Shown here: piece by piece, positions 1 through 9,207 of the stretch
Position numbering within the stretch: the stretch's first letter is position 1
Layout: each line of letters starts with the position of its first letter
NCBI RefSeq assembly: GCF_013377015.1
Contig: NZ_JACABA010000001.1
Span: forward strand, 455,554 to 519,553
Direction: 5' to 3'
DNA length: 64,000 nucleotides
Source: Rhodopseudomonas sp.
Lineage (GTDB): Bacteria > Pseudomonadota > Alphaproteobacteria > Rhizobiales > Xanthobacteraceae
Program-made: the position numbers and the translations under genes
The notes under the pieces: generated by a model
Databases searched by the model: none
Told to the model about the DNA's origin: nothing
Seen by the model: the letters and a program-made list of their open reading frames with translations, nothing else

Positions 1-390
1 GCCTATCTGCGGCAATTGCTCGATCTCGGCGTTTCCGGCTACGTGCTGAAGCGTTCGGCGACCGAAGAACTGATCCGCGGAATTCATGCCGTCGCAGCCG
101 GCGGCCTGTATCTCGATCCGGCGATCGCCGGGCGGGCAGTGGGCCGCGCCCCGCCCCATGTTCACAGCAATGAGGAGGCCAGCGCGGTCGCCGAACTCAG
201 CACACGGGAAATCGAAGTGCTGCGACTCGCCGCGGTCGGACACAGCAACAAATCGATCGCCGCCAAGCTGCAGATCGGCGCCAAGAGCGTCGAGACCTAC
301 AAGGCGCGGGGGATGGCGAAACTCGGCTTCCACAACCGGGTCGAAGTGGTCCGCTTCGCGCTCAGCATGGGCTGGCTCGCCGACCCATAA
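1..390 (+). CDS. LuxR/FixJ-family response regulator, C-terminal part
   Basis: The open frame runs in from the left edge, so the start and most of the receiver domain are outside the window. The visible 129 residues hold the end of a receiver domain (GYVLKR, where the Lys is the usual conserved receiver lysine) and a GerE/LuxR helix-turn-helix beginning at LSTREIEVLRL and continuing through NKSIAAKLQIGAKSVETY. Proteins of this build act as phosphorylation-dependent transcription factors paired with a histidine kinase, here not visible. The partner and the regulon cannot be inferred from what is present. Confidence 0.85.
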   Translation, partial: AYLRQLLDLGVSGYVLKRSATEELIRGIHAVAAGGLYLDPAIAGRAVGRAPPHVHSNEEASAVAELSTREIEVLRLAAVGHSNKSIAAKLQIGAKSVETYKARGMAKLGFHNRVEVVRFALSMGWLADP

Positions 391-533
391 TCGTTTGATC
401 CATTTATGGTTTGATCCCCGCCGAGCGAACCGCTAGCCTCGCTCCACAAGAAGAAATGCTCCCTCCGGAAGCTGAAGCCGCGCGACGCGCGCTGCCTGGT
501 CCCCGGATTGGCAGCGCAGGGGGGAGATCCAGA

Positions 534-1748
534 ATGAGCGCTGAGCAGCGAACGCCGCGACCGTCCGCCAAGGAATCGTCGACCAAGGCTTTCGAGGGCC
601 TGCGCGTTCTCGACTTCTCCACCACCATCGCCGGCCCGCATTGCGCGCGCATGCTGGCCGACATGGGCGCCGAAGTGATCAAGGTCGAAGCCACCGAGGG
701 CGAGACCATGCGCACCCGTCCGCCAGTCCGCAACGGCTTCAGCACCGTGTTCGGCCAGCTCAATGTCGGCAAGAAGAGCCTCGTCCTCGACCTCAAATCG
801 CCGCACGGCCGCGATGCGGTGTGCCGGCTGATTACGGACGTCGACGTCGTGGTGGAGAATTTCCGTCCCGGCGTGATGCAGCGCTTGCAGTTGGACTATG
901 CGACGCTGCGCCAGCTAAATCCGAAGCTGATCTACTGTTCGATCTCCGGCTACGGCCAGACCGGGCCGTCGTCGGAACTGCCGGCCTACGCGCCGGTGAT
1001 CCACGCCGCCTCCGGCTACGACGTGGCGCATCTGTCGTATCAGCCCGGGCGCCACCGGCCGGATTATTGCGGCATCTATCTCGCCGACGTGGTCACCGGC
1101 GCCTATGCGTACGGTGCGGTCGCATCGGCGCTATATCAGCGCCGCAGCACCGGCGAAGGCCAGCACATCGACGTCTCGATGCTGGAATCGATGCTCGGCC
1201 TGACGCTGAACGAAATGCAGTGGTCGCAATTTCCGGTGACGGCGCCGAGCCGTCCGCTGTTCGGGCCGATGGAGACTGCGGATGGCTATGTGATGGTCGC
1301 GGTGGCGAGCGAGAAAACGTTTCGCAATTTCGTGCTGGCGGCCGGGCATCCGGAATGGATCACCGACCCGCGGTTCGAGAAATATGCCGACCGCCGCGAT
1401 AATTGGGAAGATTTCATGACCGGGATCGAGACCTGGTCGCGAACGCTGAGCACGCCGCAATGCCTCGCCGAGTTGAACAAATTCGGCGTGCCCTGCTCGG
1501 CCTATCGCAGCGTCGCCGAGGCGATGGCGGACCCGCAAACCGCGCACCGCCAGGCGTTGGCCGAGGTCAGCGACGATGGCGGCAGCTTCAAGGTGCTGAA
1601 CCTGCCGTTCCGGATGTCGGGCGCCGATACCACGACGGGACCGCGGGTAGCGACGCTCGGCGAGCATACCGCGGAGCTGCTCAAGCAGGCCGGCTATTCC
1701 GACGACGAGATCAAGACATTTTCCGGCGTGACGTCGAGCGATGCTTGA
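534..1748 (+). CDS. CaiB/BaiF family (class III) CoA-transferase
   Basis: A 404-residue protein of the CaiB/BaiF family, which moves CoA between carboxylic acids in the cytoplasm. The N-terminus has the family pattern (LRVLDFSTTIAGPHCARMLADMG, followed by GAEVIKVE) and a conserved Asp is expected in the NLDLK-like segment LVLDLKSPHGRDAV. The chosen ATG at 534 follows a strong GGGGGAGAT ribosome site at about 519-527. The frame is open back to 411, but the added residues do not resemble the family. The acyl substrate cannot be told from sequence. The gene stands alone between a response regulator and a repeat element. Confidence 0.9.
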   Translation: MSAEQRTPRPSAKESSTKAFEGLRVLDFSTTIAGPHCARMLADMGAEVIKVEATEGETMRTRPPVRNGFSTVFGQLNVGKKSLVLDLKSPHGRDAVCRLITDVDVVVENFRPGVMQRLQLDYATLRQLNPKLIYCSISGYGQTGPSSELPAYAPVIHAASGYDVAHLSYQPGRHRPDYCGIYLADVVTGAYAYGAVASALYQRRSTGEGQHIDVSMLESMLGLTLNEMQWSQFPVTAPSRPLFGPMETADGYVMVAVASEKTFRNFVLAAGHPEWITDPRFEKYADRRDNWEDFMTGIETWSRTLSTPQCLAELNKFGVPCSAYRSVAEAMADPQTAHRQALAEVSDDGGSFKVLNLPFRMSGADTTTGPRVATLGEHTAELLKQAGYSDDEIKTFSGVTSSDA

Positions 1749-1770
1749 GGCAAGGCGCCTCGTCGGTTCG

Positions 1771-1892
1771 CTGTCATTCCGGGGCGCGAGGCCGCAGGCC
1801 GAGCGAGCCCGGAATCTCGCGGCAAGGCACCGCGCTTGAGCGAGATTCCGGGTTCGCACGCAGCTTACGCTGCGCGCGCCCCGGAATGACGG
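1771..1892. repeat. Intergenic palindromic repeat with nested inverted arms
   Basis: Outer arms at 1771-1788 (CTGTCATTCCGGGGCGCG) and 1875-1892 pair with a single mismatch. Inner arms CCCGGAATCTCG (1808-1819) and CGAGATTCCGGG (1841-1852) pair perfectly. It fills the space between two convergent genes. The layout matches the multi-copy palindromic repeats common in Bradyrhizobium/Rhodopseudomonas genomes. It could form a long hairpin and act as a transcriptional barrier for both genes, which is inference. Confidence 0.75.
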
Positions 1893-1908
1893 CAGGAACG
1901 TCATGCGA

Positions 1909-2433
1909 TCACAGCGCCAGCCGCACCAAATATTTCTGTTCGCCGCTCAGCACCAGTTCGGAGCGCTGGTTGTGCACCGACGACGCCACCGTGACGATGC
2001 CGGTGGTTCGCTGCGGCGTCAGGGACGCGATCACCAGTTCGGGATAAAGTGTGTCGCCGGCATAGACCGGCTTGTGAAACTTCGACGATTGCTCGATGAA
2101 GCCGAGCAGCGCGTCGCCGATCACATGCGGAAACAGGCCAGCCCCCGCTGCCGTGAAGCACAGCACCTGCAGGCCATGCGCCAGCAGCCCCGGATGGCCC
2201 TGCGCGCGGCAATATTCGATGTCGTAATGAATCGGATGATTGTCGCCGGAGACGCCCTGGAACGCCGCGAAATTGGCGTCGGTCACGGTCCGGCTCGGAA
2301 GACAGAACCGCTCGCCGATTTTCAATGCCGCGAACGGGCGAGGTTCGACCAGCCTGTGCGCCGATCTGTCGAAACCACCGCGCGGCAGGCTGCCCTCATT
2401 GATTTGCGGCTTCAGATTCGATTCGGCAGTCAT
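1909..2433 (-). CDS. MaoC-like acyl dehydratase
   Basis: A 174-residue hot-dog-fold protein of the MaoC/(R)-specific enoyl-CoA hydratase family. The hydratase motif region is visible as FQGVSGDNHPIHYD followed by GLLAHGLQVL, giving the expected Asp and His catalytic pair. The predicted role is hydration or dehydration of an acyl-CoA. The ATG at 2433 was chosen over the longer frame because an AGGGAG site lies just upstream and the preceding residues look unlike coding sequence. It is convergent with the CoA-transferase across a palindromic repeat, so a shared acyl-CoA pathway is possible but unproven. Confidence 0.85.
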   Translation of the reverse strand: MTAESNLKPQINEGSLPRGGFDRSAHRLVEPRPFAALKIGERFCLPSRTVTDANFAAFQGVSGDNHPIHYDIEYCRAQGHPGLLAHGLQVLCFTAAGAGLFPHVIGDALLGFIEQSSKFHKPVYAGDTLYPELVIASLTPQRTTGIVTVASSVHNQRSELVLSGEQKYLVRLAL

Positions 2434-2517
2434 ACGCGCGGGCTCCCTGTTGTTTTTTTGCCAGGTTAGCCTGATGCGGCGCACCGCGCCATTGCGATCG
2501 TCAAGCGGCAGCGCGGC

Positions 2518-2769
2518 CTATGATGCCAACCGCCGCAGCCGCACACGCCAGACATCCGGACCCTGCTCCAGATAGGTCCACTGGCAGCCGTCGCCATGCA
2601 CAGCTTCGAGATAGCCGTGCAGCGGTCGCGGGTCGTGGTCGACGATCAATTGCAGAGCGTCGTCGGGGCCGAGATTGTAGAACAGCTTCGGGATGATCTC
2701 GTGGCGCTGGCGCGGCTCGATCGCCCTGACGTCCAGAACTCGCTCCTTGGAGTTTGCGGCTTCAGGCAT
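2518..2769 (-). CDS. DUF2249 domain protein
   Basis: An 83-residue cytoplasmic protein with the DUF2249 pattern: LDVRAIEPRQRHEII near the N-terminus, then DHDPRPLHGYLEA and a closing WRVRL strand. DUF2249 proteins are small, SirA/TusA-like in fold, and are often found beside nitrogen-oxide and hemerythrin genes. It lies 21 bp downstream of the NnrS gene on the same strand and is probably co-transcribed with it. Its biochemical activity is unknown. A supporting role in nitric-oxide metabolism is inferred from the neighbourhood only. Confidence 0.8.
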   Translation of the reverse strand: MPEAANSKERVLDVRAIEPRQRHEIIPKLFYNLGPDDALQLIVDHDPRPLHGYLEAVHGDGCQWTYLEQGPDVWRVRLRRLAS

Positions 2770-2790
2770 CGGTTCGTCCTCCGAAGTTGA

Positions 2791-4047
2791 TCAGGTCGCC
2801 GACCGGCCCGGTTCAGGCTTGGGCCGCGATTTGCCGCGGCCGATCAGCAGACGACCGAACAGGATCGCGAAGCCTAAAAACGCGGCGGCCCAGGCGAACG
2901 CCGCCAGATGCAGCAATGCGTCGCTCCATGCCGGCTGCAGCACCGCGCAAATCCGCGCAGCGACCGCGAGCAGCGCGGCGGCGTAGATCGCCTGCGTTCC
3001 GCGCGACGCGGTCAATTGCTGGCCGCTATGGCCCAAAGTGGCGCGCGACATCACGGCGAGCGTCATGATGCCGGCGGCGCCCGCCATCCAGGCATGGCTG
3101 CCGGCGCTGGCAGGAACGAGCTGGAATGCCGCGGCCGCGGTCAGCAAGAATCCGAGCGGCACGAAGGCGTAGCCGACATGCAGCACCAGGACGAGGCGCT
3201 CCTTCGTGGTCCGGTCGCCGGCCCAGCGGGCGAGGCGAACGAGATGCAGACAACCTGCGAGCGCCAGCATCGCGCCGGTCGCCACGCCCTGCGGCCGCAG
3301 CACCCACAGCAGCAGCGTCACCGCGCTGACGGCGACGATCGCCATGTCGAACCGATTGAACGGCGACGGCAGCCGGCCCGGATTTTCGCGGACCAGCCAG
3401 TTGCGGGTGAAACTCGGAATGATGCGGCCACCGATCATCCCGATCAGCAGGATCACCACCGCGATGCCGGCGCGAATACCATAGTCGGCGGCGCCGTTGA
3501 AATGCGCTTCGAGATGGAAGGCGACGTTGCCCGTAAGCAGCAACGACAGCAGGACCACGACGTTGAGGTTACGCCAGTTGCGGCCCGCCAGAATCTCGCG
3601 GGTCGCCGCCAACGCGACGAGCAGCAGGAAACTGCAATCGATCAGCATCGCCGCCAGCCAGCCGGTGTCGGCGGAAAACGCCACGGCAATCCGCCCGGCG
3701 AGCCAGACCACGACCAGCGTCAACAACGGCGTCCCCTGGATCGGAAGACGCCCGGTCCAGTTCGGAATCGCGGTGAACAAAAATCCGGTGATCACCGCCG
3801 GCAGGTAGCCGTACAGCATTTCGTGGACATGCCAGTCGCGCGGCGCCAGCGCCGTCGCCAGCGTCAGCTCGCCGTAGAAGAACGGCAGCCAGATCAGTAT
3901 GGCGAGGCCGGCGAAGATCGCGCCGAGCAGAAAGAACGGCCGGAAGCCGGCCGAAAGAACGGTCCAGCCGCGATGTGACCGATAACGCGGAACCGGAATT
4001 CGCTTGGCTTCAGTCGATGCGGATGGGGCGACGGTGGTGGCCTGCAT
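2791..4047 (-). CDS. nnrS: NnrS family membrane protein
   Basis: A 418-residue protein with about twelve hydrophobic segments. The N-terminus contains FRPFFLLGAIFAG and later HVHEMLYGYLPAVITGFL, both hallmarks of NnrS. NnrS was described in Rhodobacter as a haem/copper membrane protein tied to nitric-oxide stress and denitrification. The gene starts with ATG at 4047 and follows an FNR/NnrR-like box (4104-4117). NnrU is upstream and a DUF2249 gene downstream on the same strand, forming a nitrogen-oxide group. No nitrite or NO reductase gene is present in the window. Confidence 0.92.
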   Translation of the reverse strand: MQATTVAPSASTEAKRIPVPRYRSHRGWTVLSAGFRPFFLLGAIFAGLAILIWLPFFYGELTLATALAPRDWHVHEMLYGYLPAVITGFLFTAIPNWTGRLPIQGTPLLTLVVVWLAGRIAVAFSADTGWLAAMLIDCSFLLLVALAATREILAGRNWRNLNVVVLLSLLLTGNVAFHLEAHFNGAADYGIRAGIAVVILLIGMIGGRIIPSFTRNWLVRENPGRLPSPFNRFDMAIVAVSAVTLLLWVLRPQGVATGAMLALAGCLHLVRLARWAGDRTTKERLVLVLHVGYAFVPLGFLLTAAAAFQLVPASAGSHAWMAGAAGIMTLAVMSRATLGHSGQQLTASRGTQAIYAAALLAVAARICAVLQPAWSDALLHLAAFAWAAAFLGFAILFGRLLIGRGKSRPKPEPGRSAT

Positions 4048-4103
4048 CTGTGATCCCGCTGCATTCTCGTCGGATCTTTCTAGTGCAGCATTGCTGCGCC
4101 TGG

Positions 4104-4117
4104 TTGTGCCAGCGCAA
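4104..4117 (-). promoter_or_regulatory. NnrR/FNR-type box upstream of nnrS
   Basis: Read on the minus strand the site is TTGCG-CTGG-CACAA, matching TTG-N8-CAA with one exact NnrR-type half (TTGCG) and one half differing by a base. It lies 57 bp before the nnrS start codon, in the only gap between nnrU and nnrS. A Crp/Fnr-family regulator gene lies 2.6 kb away, but that it binds here is inference. Confidence 0.5.
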
Positions 4118-4154
4118 GTTCCGGCGCGATTGCGCCGGTTCCATCAACACAGCT

Positions 4155-4847
4155 TCAGGGCAGCGGCGAAACGCCGATCACCGACGGATGCACCAGCAGC
4201 AGCACCAGCCAGGCCATCAGCCCGATCGCGATCCGCATCGGGTCGATCCGGAGAACGCGCGGATGCCAGCGTCGGCCGATCAACGCCGCGAACGGCCACA
4301 ACGAGGTGCGCGCCGCCAAATGGCTCCAGGCTTGCGCGCCGAGCTGCCGCCGCTTGCGGCGGTCGATCACCACCATGCCGGCGAGCGCCAGCAGCGCGAA
4401 GCAGCCGAACAGCAGCACATGCGCCAGGTCGCCGTTCGGCACCAGATGCGACGCCGACCACAGCGCGATCGCCCACAATAGCGGGTGCCGCGCCACACCG
4501 ACGATCCCCGGATGGGCGGAGTCGAACCGGACATTCGGATTGCCACCGAACGACAGCGGATTGGCGGCACCAACGCCGAACGCGGCCAGCATGCAGGCCA
4601 ACGGCATCGCCAAATTCGGCGCCAACATCTGCCAATGCCGGAACGGCCACAATGAAATGAATGGCGCGCGGCCAGCCGCGACGATCAGCCAGGCCAGAAC
4701 GACCAGAGAGGCGGCGCTGTAGGCGATCAGGAAGCCGCGCTCGCCGAGCGCCTTCACCAGCGCAGCCCGCACGCCGGGGCGCGCCGGGATGGCATGGCTG
4801 AGCAGGAACACGGCGAACGCCGCGACGAATTCGGCCCAGCCGTTCAA
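4155..4847 (-). CDS. nnrU: NnrU family membrane protein
   Basis: A 230-residue integral membrane protein with roughly six hydrophobic segments. The family pattern is visible in FLLSHAIPARPGVR near the start and FDSAHPGIVGVARHPLLWAIALW in the middle, a stretch shared with the NnrU/methyltransferase-like membrane fold. NnrU is needed for nitric-oxide-linked growth in Rhodobacter, with no defined enzyme activity. The start appears to be TTG at 4847, since no ATG or GTG fits the N-terminal membrane segment. It sits 22 bp after phosphoglucomutase and may be read with it. Confidence 0.88.
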   Translation of the reverse strand: MNGWAEFVAAFAVFLLSHAIPARPGVRAALVKALGERGFLIAYSAASLVVLAWLIVAAGRAPFISLWPFRHWQMLAPNLAMPLACMLAAFGVGAANPLSFGGNPNVRFDSAHPGIVGVARHPLLWAIALWSASHLVPNGDLAHVLLFGCFALLALAGMVVIDRRKRRQLGAQAWSHLAARTSLWPFAALIGRRWHPRVLRIDPMRIAIGLMAWLVLLLVHPSVIGVSPLP

Positions 4848-4869
4848 TTTGCGACCCCGCCGCGCGGGT

Positions 4870-6525
4870 TCACTGTCCCGCCGCGAACACGGCGCTCAGC
4901 GCGTCCTGCGCTTCCTGCTGAATTTGCCGCAGATGAGCCTGGCTGAGAAAACTCTCGGCGTAGATCTTGTAGACCTCCTCGGTGCCCGAGGGCCGTGCCG
5001 CGAACCAGCCGTTTTCGGTCACAACCTTGATGCCGCCGAACGGCTGGCCGTTGCCCGGTGCCGCGGTCAGCGTGGCGTGGATCGGTTCGCCGGCCAATTG
5101 CTTCAGACCGAGCCGATCCGCCGACAGCGACTTCAGCAGATTCTTCTGCGCGACCGACGCCGCGGCGTCGATCCGCTCGTAGAACGGCACGCCGAGGTCG
5201 GCGGTGAGATGGTCGTAGAGCTGGCCGGGGTCCATCTCGGTTTTCGCGGTGATCTCGGCCGCGAGCAGGCCGAGAATCAGGCCGTCCTTGTCGGTGGTCC
5301 AGACGGTGCCGTCGCGGCGCAGGAACGAGGCGCCGGCGCTCTCCTCACCGGCGAAGCCGAACGAGCCGTCGCCGAGACCGTCGACGAACCATTTGAAGCC
5401 GACCGGGGTCTCGACCAGCTTGCGGCCGATCCTTGTCGCGACGCGATCGATCATCGCGCTTGAGACGATGGTCTTGCCGATCGCGGCGTCCGGGCTCCAT
5501 TGCGGCCGGTTCTCGAACAGATACGAGATCGCCACCGCCAGATAATGGTTCGGATTCATCAGCCCGTTCCAGCGGGTGACGATGCCGTGGCGGTCGGCGT
5601 CGGTATCGTTGGCGAAGGCGACGTCGAAATCGTCGCGCATCGCGATCAGCCGCGCCATCGCATAGGGCGAGGAGCAATCCATCCGGACCTTGCCGTCCCA
5701 GTCCGCGGTCATGAAGCGGAAGGTTGGGTCGACCACGTCGCTGACCAATGTGGCGTCGATGCCGTAGCGCTCGATGATCGGCCGCCAATAATGCACCGCG
5801 GCGCCGCCGAGCGGATCGATCCCGATCTTGACCCCGGAGGCCCGGATCGCCTCCATGTCGACCACATTGGTCAGATCGGCGACGTAAGGCCCGATGTAAT
5901 CGTGGCGATGCACGTTGGCCGATTTGCGGGCGCGCTCCAGCGAGATTCGCTTGACGCCCTGCAATGCGTCTTCGAGCAGGGCATTGGCGGCGCGTTCGAT
6001 CCCGGAAGTGATGTCCGTGTCGGCCGGCCCGCCGTTCGGCGGATTGTATTTGAAGCCGCCATCTTCCGGCGGATTGTGCGACGGCGTGATCACCACGCCA
6101 TCGGCGAGGCCGCTGGTCCGGCCCCTATTGTAGGTTAGGATCGCATGCGAGACCACCGGCGTCGGCGTATAGCCGTCGTGTTCGTCGATCATCACCTCGA
6201 CTTCGTTGGCGGCGAACACTTCCAGCGCGCTGGCCAGCGCCGGCTCCGCCAGAGCATGGGTGTCGATACCGACGAACAGCGGCCCGGTGACGCCAGAGCG
6301 GCGGCGGTGCTCGCACAGTGCCTGGCTCACCGCCAGGATATGCGCCTCGTTGAAGGCGTTGTTGAAGGCCGAACCGCGATGCCCGGAGGTGCCGAACGCC
6401 ACCCGCTGCGCCGGCACCGCCGGATCCGGCTTGCCCTCGAAATAGGCCGTGACCAGACGCGACACGTTGACCAGACTCGACGGCTCGATGGTCTTGCCCG
6501 CAAACGGGCTCACTTCCGCAGCCAT
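4870..6525 (-). CDS. pgm: Phosphoglucomutase (alpha-D-glucose specific)
   Basis: A 551-residue cytoplasmic enzyme interconverting glucose 1-phosphate and glucose 6-phosphate for glycogen, polysaccharide and nucleotide-sugar metabolism. The sugar-binding N-terminal motif FGTSGHRGS and the catalytic phosphoserine loop [11 protein letters not shown] are present, as are the metal-binding loop DTDADRHG and the phosphate-binding RPSGTE near the end. Length matches the Pgm class of about 545 residues. ATG at 6525 follows a GGAGTGAG site. The frame stays open upstream, but those residues are not Pgm-like. Confidence 0.95.
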   Translation of the reverse strand: MAAEVSPFAGKTIEPSSLVNVSRLVTAYFEGKPDPAVPAQRVAFGTSGHRGSAFNNAFNEAHILAVSQALCEHRRRSGVTGPLFVGIDTHALAEPALASALEVFAANEVEVMIDEHDGYTPTPVVSHAILTYNRGRTSGLADGVVITPSHNPPEDGGFKYNPPNGGPADTDITSGIERAANALLEDALQGVKRISLERARKSANVHRHDYIGPYVADLTNVVDMEAIRASGVKIGIDPLGGAAVHYWRPIIERYGIDATLVSDVVDPTFRFMTADWDGKVRMDCSSPYAMARLIAMRDDFDVAFANDTDADRHGIVTRWNGLMNPNHYLAVAISYLFENRPQWSPDAAIGKTIVSSAMIDRVATRIGRKLVETPVGFKWFVDGLGDGSFGFAGEESAGASFLRRDGTVWTTDKDGLILGLLAAEITAKTEMDPGQLYDHLTADLGVPFYERIDAAASVAQKNLLKSLSADRLGLKQLAGEPIHATLTAAPGNGQPFGGIKVVTENGWFAARPSGTEEVYKIYAESFLSQAHLRQIQQEAQDALSAVFAAGQ

Positions 6526-6681
6526 TCTCACTCCATGCGTGAAATCACAGCCCGATCCCTCGCCCGTTGGGCGGCAATCGTCAAGCCGCGGTTTCGGCCG
6601 ATCAGACCAATGGCGTGGGTTGGGGACGCGCTGGCACGGACCGGGTCGGCACAAGTCGTGCCGCAGATGCCCGGGATGGCC

Positions 6682-7389
6682 TCACAGCAGCGCTTCGGAC
6701 TGATCCAGCAGGGTCTGGTAGCATTCGCAAGACGCCTTCTCCAGCGCCGGCCGGTTCAGGATCTTGATGACGCCGCGGGAATAGGTGATGACGCCGGCGT
6801 TCTGCATCTTGGTCGCCACCTCGGTGACCGAGGTCCGCCTCACCCCGAGCATCTCGGCCAGGAATTCCTGGGTCAGGTTGACGGTGTCGCTGCCGGCGCG
6901 GTCGGCCGATTGCAGCAGCCAGCGGCAGAACCGTGCCTCGATCACGTGCAGGGCGTTACAGGCCGCGGTGACGCGGGCCTGCGACAGCAGCACCTCATTG
7001 TATTGAATGCAGAGATTGCGGATCGGATCGCTGCTGGTGGCAAACTTTCTGAACTGCGACGCCGGTATTTTCGTCAACGACATCGACATCTGCACGACTA
7101 CGCGGACGAGCGATTTGTAAAGCCCGAGCCCGGCCATCGCGCCGACCACGCCTTCGCGCCCAACCGTGGCGGTCTCGATCGCCTTGCCGTCCTTGAGCAC
7201 GGCCAGCAGCGACAGCATGCCATTGTGAGGAAAGAACACGTGGTCGAATTCGTCGCCCGGCTCAAGCAGGACCAGGCCCTGCTCCAGCGACGTTGTGGTC
7301 ATGTGCGGGGCGAGCAGGTCGTATTGAGGGCGCGGCAATGCAGCCAGTAATTTGTTGTCCAAAGGTCGTCCAGAATTTGAAATTTGCAC
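6682..7389 (-). CDS. Crp/Fnr family transcriptional regulator
   Basis: A regulator of about 235 residues with an N-terminal cyclic-nucleotide-binding-like beta barrel (LLEPGDEFDHVFFPHNGMLSL) and a C-terminal HTH_Crp domain (LAEMLGVRRTSVTEVATKM). It has no N-terminal cysteine cluster of the FNR kind, so an iron-sulfur sensor is unlikely. The signal is unknown. The start is uncertain: GTG at 7389 follows an AGGAAA site and gives the usual length, while ATG at 7422 lacks a clear ribosome site. It faces a divergent oxidoreductase across 536 bp and may act on nearby nitrogen-oxide genes, which is inference. Confidence 0.88.
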   Translation of the reverse strand: MQISNSGRPLDNKLLAALPRPQYDLLAPHMTTTSLEQGLVLLEPGDEFDHVFFPHNGMLSLLAVLKDGKAIETATVGREGVVGAMAGLGLYKSLVRVVVQMSMSLTKIPASQFRKFATSSDPIRNLCIQYNEVLLSQARVTAACNALHVIEARFCRWLLQSADRAGSDTVNLTQEFLAEMLGVRRTSVTEVATKMQNAGVITYSRGVIKILNRPALEKASCECYQTLLDQSEALL

Positions 7390-7925
7390 TACGGTTTCCT
7401 GCCCGGTCGGATCGGGCCGCATACCGCAGGGGGTGATGAGTGGGCGCTCCGAAAGGGCGTTCCGCGGAACATGTATATAAGAACGCAGCATCTGATTTGT
7501 CTGTCCGGTTGCCGGCTTAGTTCCGCTCCAAACCAGGTTTGCGAAATTTGCAAAGGCGATTGGAGTGCAATGCCCGTTGCTTACGGGTTGTGCGGGCCGC
7601 CAAACTTTATTTGTCCGGTAACCGACAAAGCTCACCCCGACCGTCTCGATTGGCTTCGATCGCCGGTTGTTTTCGAACAAATGTTCGGCAACTCGGCCGA
7701 AGCCCGACCAAAGGGTGGCTCGCCCAGTCTGCCACGGCGGACGGAACCGTTCATTGAAATGGCGGTTGCGTGTCCAGCACGACGTTCACATCAGATCCGG
7801 AAGGTGCCTGCCTTGGCCAATTGGAATTCGTCTCCCCATCATTCGGCTATTGGCAGCCTTGATGCAGCGTTGATCGCGCCCGGGTCTCGGGCGGGGACTT
7901 CTGCGACTTTGCGAGGTCCTTTCTG
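7390..7925. other. Divergent intergenic region, no gene seen
   Basis: About 536 bp between the Crp/Fnr gene and an FAD oxidoreductase, both transcribed outward. Frames here are open by chance but carry no recognisable protein. The region is less GC-rich than its surroundings. It contains a 20-bp dyad at 7610-7629, a second related half at about 7499-7515 (TTTGTCTGTCCGGTTGCC), and TTTGC-N7-GCAAA at 7538-7554. It probably holds both promoters and operators. Confidence 0.6.
7610..7629. promoter_or_regulatory. Dyad TTTGTC..GACAAA, possible operator
   Basis: An inverted repeat with arms TTTGTC and GACAAA and an internal GGTAACC-type core. It shares 16 of 20 positions with the dyad at 15484-15503 in another promoter region. 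This suggests a common DNA-binding protein, unidentified here. Confidence 0.45.
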
Positions 7926-9200
7926 ATGAGCCTTCTGTCGCAAGACACCGCCGGCCTGCTGTTCGACGACGCGGGCGCGATCCGGCAAAGCGACCTGCGC
8001 GGCGGCGTTTCGCCGTGGGCGGCCGGGTTCAACCGGCCGATCCGGCAACCGCTGACGCAGAACATCGCCGTCGACGTGCTGATCGTGGGCGCCGGCATCA
8101 CCGGATCGATGATGGCCGAACGCCTCACCCGGCTTGGACGCCAGGTCTGCGTCATCGATCGGGAACGGCCCGGCTTCGGCAGCACCGCTGCGTCGACCGC
8201 GATGCTGGAATGGGAAATCGACCTGCCGCTGGTCGAGCTGGCGGCGATCTATGGTTTCGAGCGCGCCGCAGAGATTTACCGGCTCAGCCTGGACGCGGTT
8301 GCCGGCCTCTACACGCTGGTGAGCGCGATGCCGCATGTCAGTTCGCTGCGCCGGCGCAGCAAGGTGTATCTGGCCGGCGGCGACAATGGCGCCCGCGAAC
8401 TGCTGGCCGAGCATGAATTGCGCAAGCGCGCCGGCCTGCCGGGCGCGTTTGTCGATCATCGCGCGCTGCGCGCCGAATTCGAATTCGACCGCGAGGCAGC
8501 GATCGTCTCGCCCGGCTCAGCGGAAGTCGATCCGCTGCGGCTATCGCACGCGCTGCTGACGGCTGCTGCCGGGCGCGGCGCGGCGCTGTTCGACGCCGAA
8601 GCGGTCGGCTACGACTGCGGCGGCAGGACGGTCAACGTGGCCACCGACCATGGCTACACCATTGAGGCCAACCACGTCGTGTTGGCGACCGGCTATGTGA
8701 TGCCCGACATCGTCAAATCCGATCTGCACAAGATCGCCTCGAGCTGGGTGATCGCGACGCCGCCGCAGTTGCCCGACAGGCTGTGGCGCGACGATGCGCT
8801 GATCTGGGAAGCCTCGAAAAACTATCTCTATGCCCGGACAACGATCGACAATCGGATCGTGATCGGTGGCGAGGATGACGACCAGATCGTCGAACCGAAG
8901 GCCCGCGATGCGTTGATGCCGCGCAAGGCCGAAATCCTGCTCGACAAACTCAAGCTGCTATGGCCGCGAGCCGACGCGCTCGCCGAATTCGTCTGGTCCG
9001 GCGCGTTCAGTACCACCGTCGATGGCCTGCCGCTGATCGGAACCGTACCCGGCCATCGCAACGTGTTCGCCGCCTATGGCTATGGCGGCAATGGCATCAC
9101 CTTCAGCTATATGGCAAGCCAGATAATTAGCCTGCTGATTGCGGGGCAGCGCCGATCCTGGTTCGACCACTTCGCGATCGACCGGGCGCCCGCGGCATAG
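7926..9200 (+). CDS. FAD-dependent oxidoreductase (DAO family)
   Basis: A 424-residue flavoprotein of the D-amino-acid-oxidase/glycine-oxidase superfamily. The dinucleotide-binding GAGITGSMMAERL motif is at about residues 56-68, later than usual because of a 50-residue N-terminal extension. The C-terminal FAD motif is seen as DGLPLIG followed by AAYGYGGNGITFSYMA. Relatives oxidise amines, amino acids or sarcosine-like compounds. The substrate here is unknown. ATG at 7926 has a GAGG site 8 bp upstream. It is convergent with the hydrolase gene, leaving only 7 bp between stops. Confidence 0.88.
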   Translation: MSLLSQDTAGLLFDDAGAIRQSDLRGGVSPWAAGFNRPIRQPLTQNIAVDVLIVGAGITGSMMAERLTRLGRQVCVIDRERPGFGSTAASTAMLEWEIDLPLVELAAIYGFERAAEIYRLSLDAVAGLYTLVSAMPHVSSLRRRSKVYLAGGDNGARELLAEHELRKRAGLPGAFVDHRALRAEFEFDREAAIVSPGSAEVDPLRLSHALLTAAAGRGAALFDAEAVGYDCGGRTVNVATDHGYTIEANHVVLATGYVMPDIVKSDLHKIASSWVIATPPQLPDRLWRDDALIWEASKNYLYARTTIDNRIVIGGEDDDQIVEPKARDALMPRKAEILLDKLKLLWPRADALAEFVWSGAFSTTVDGLPLIGTVPGHRNVFAAYGYGGNGITFSYMASQIISLLIAGQRRSWFDHFAIDRAPAA

Positions 9201-9207
9201 ACCAACG

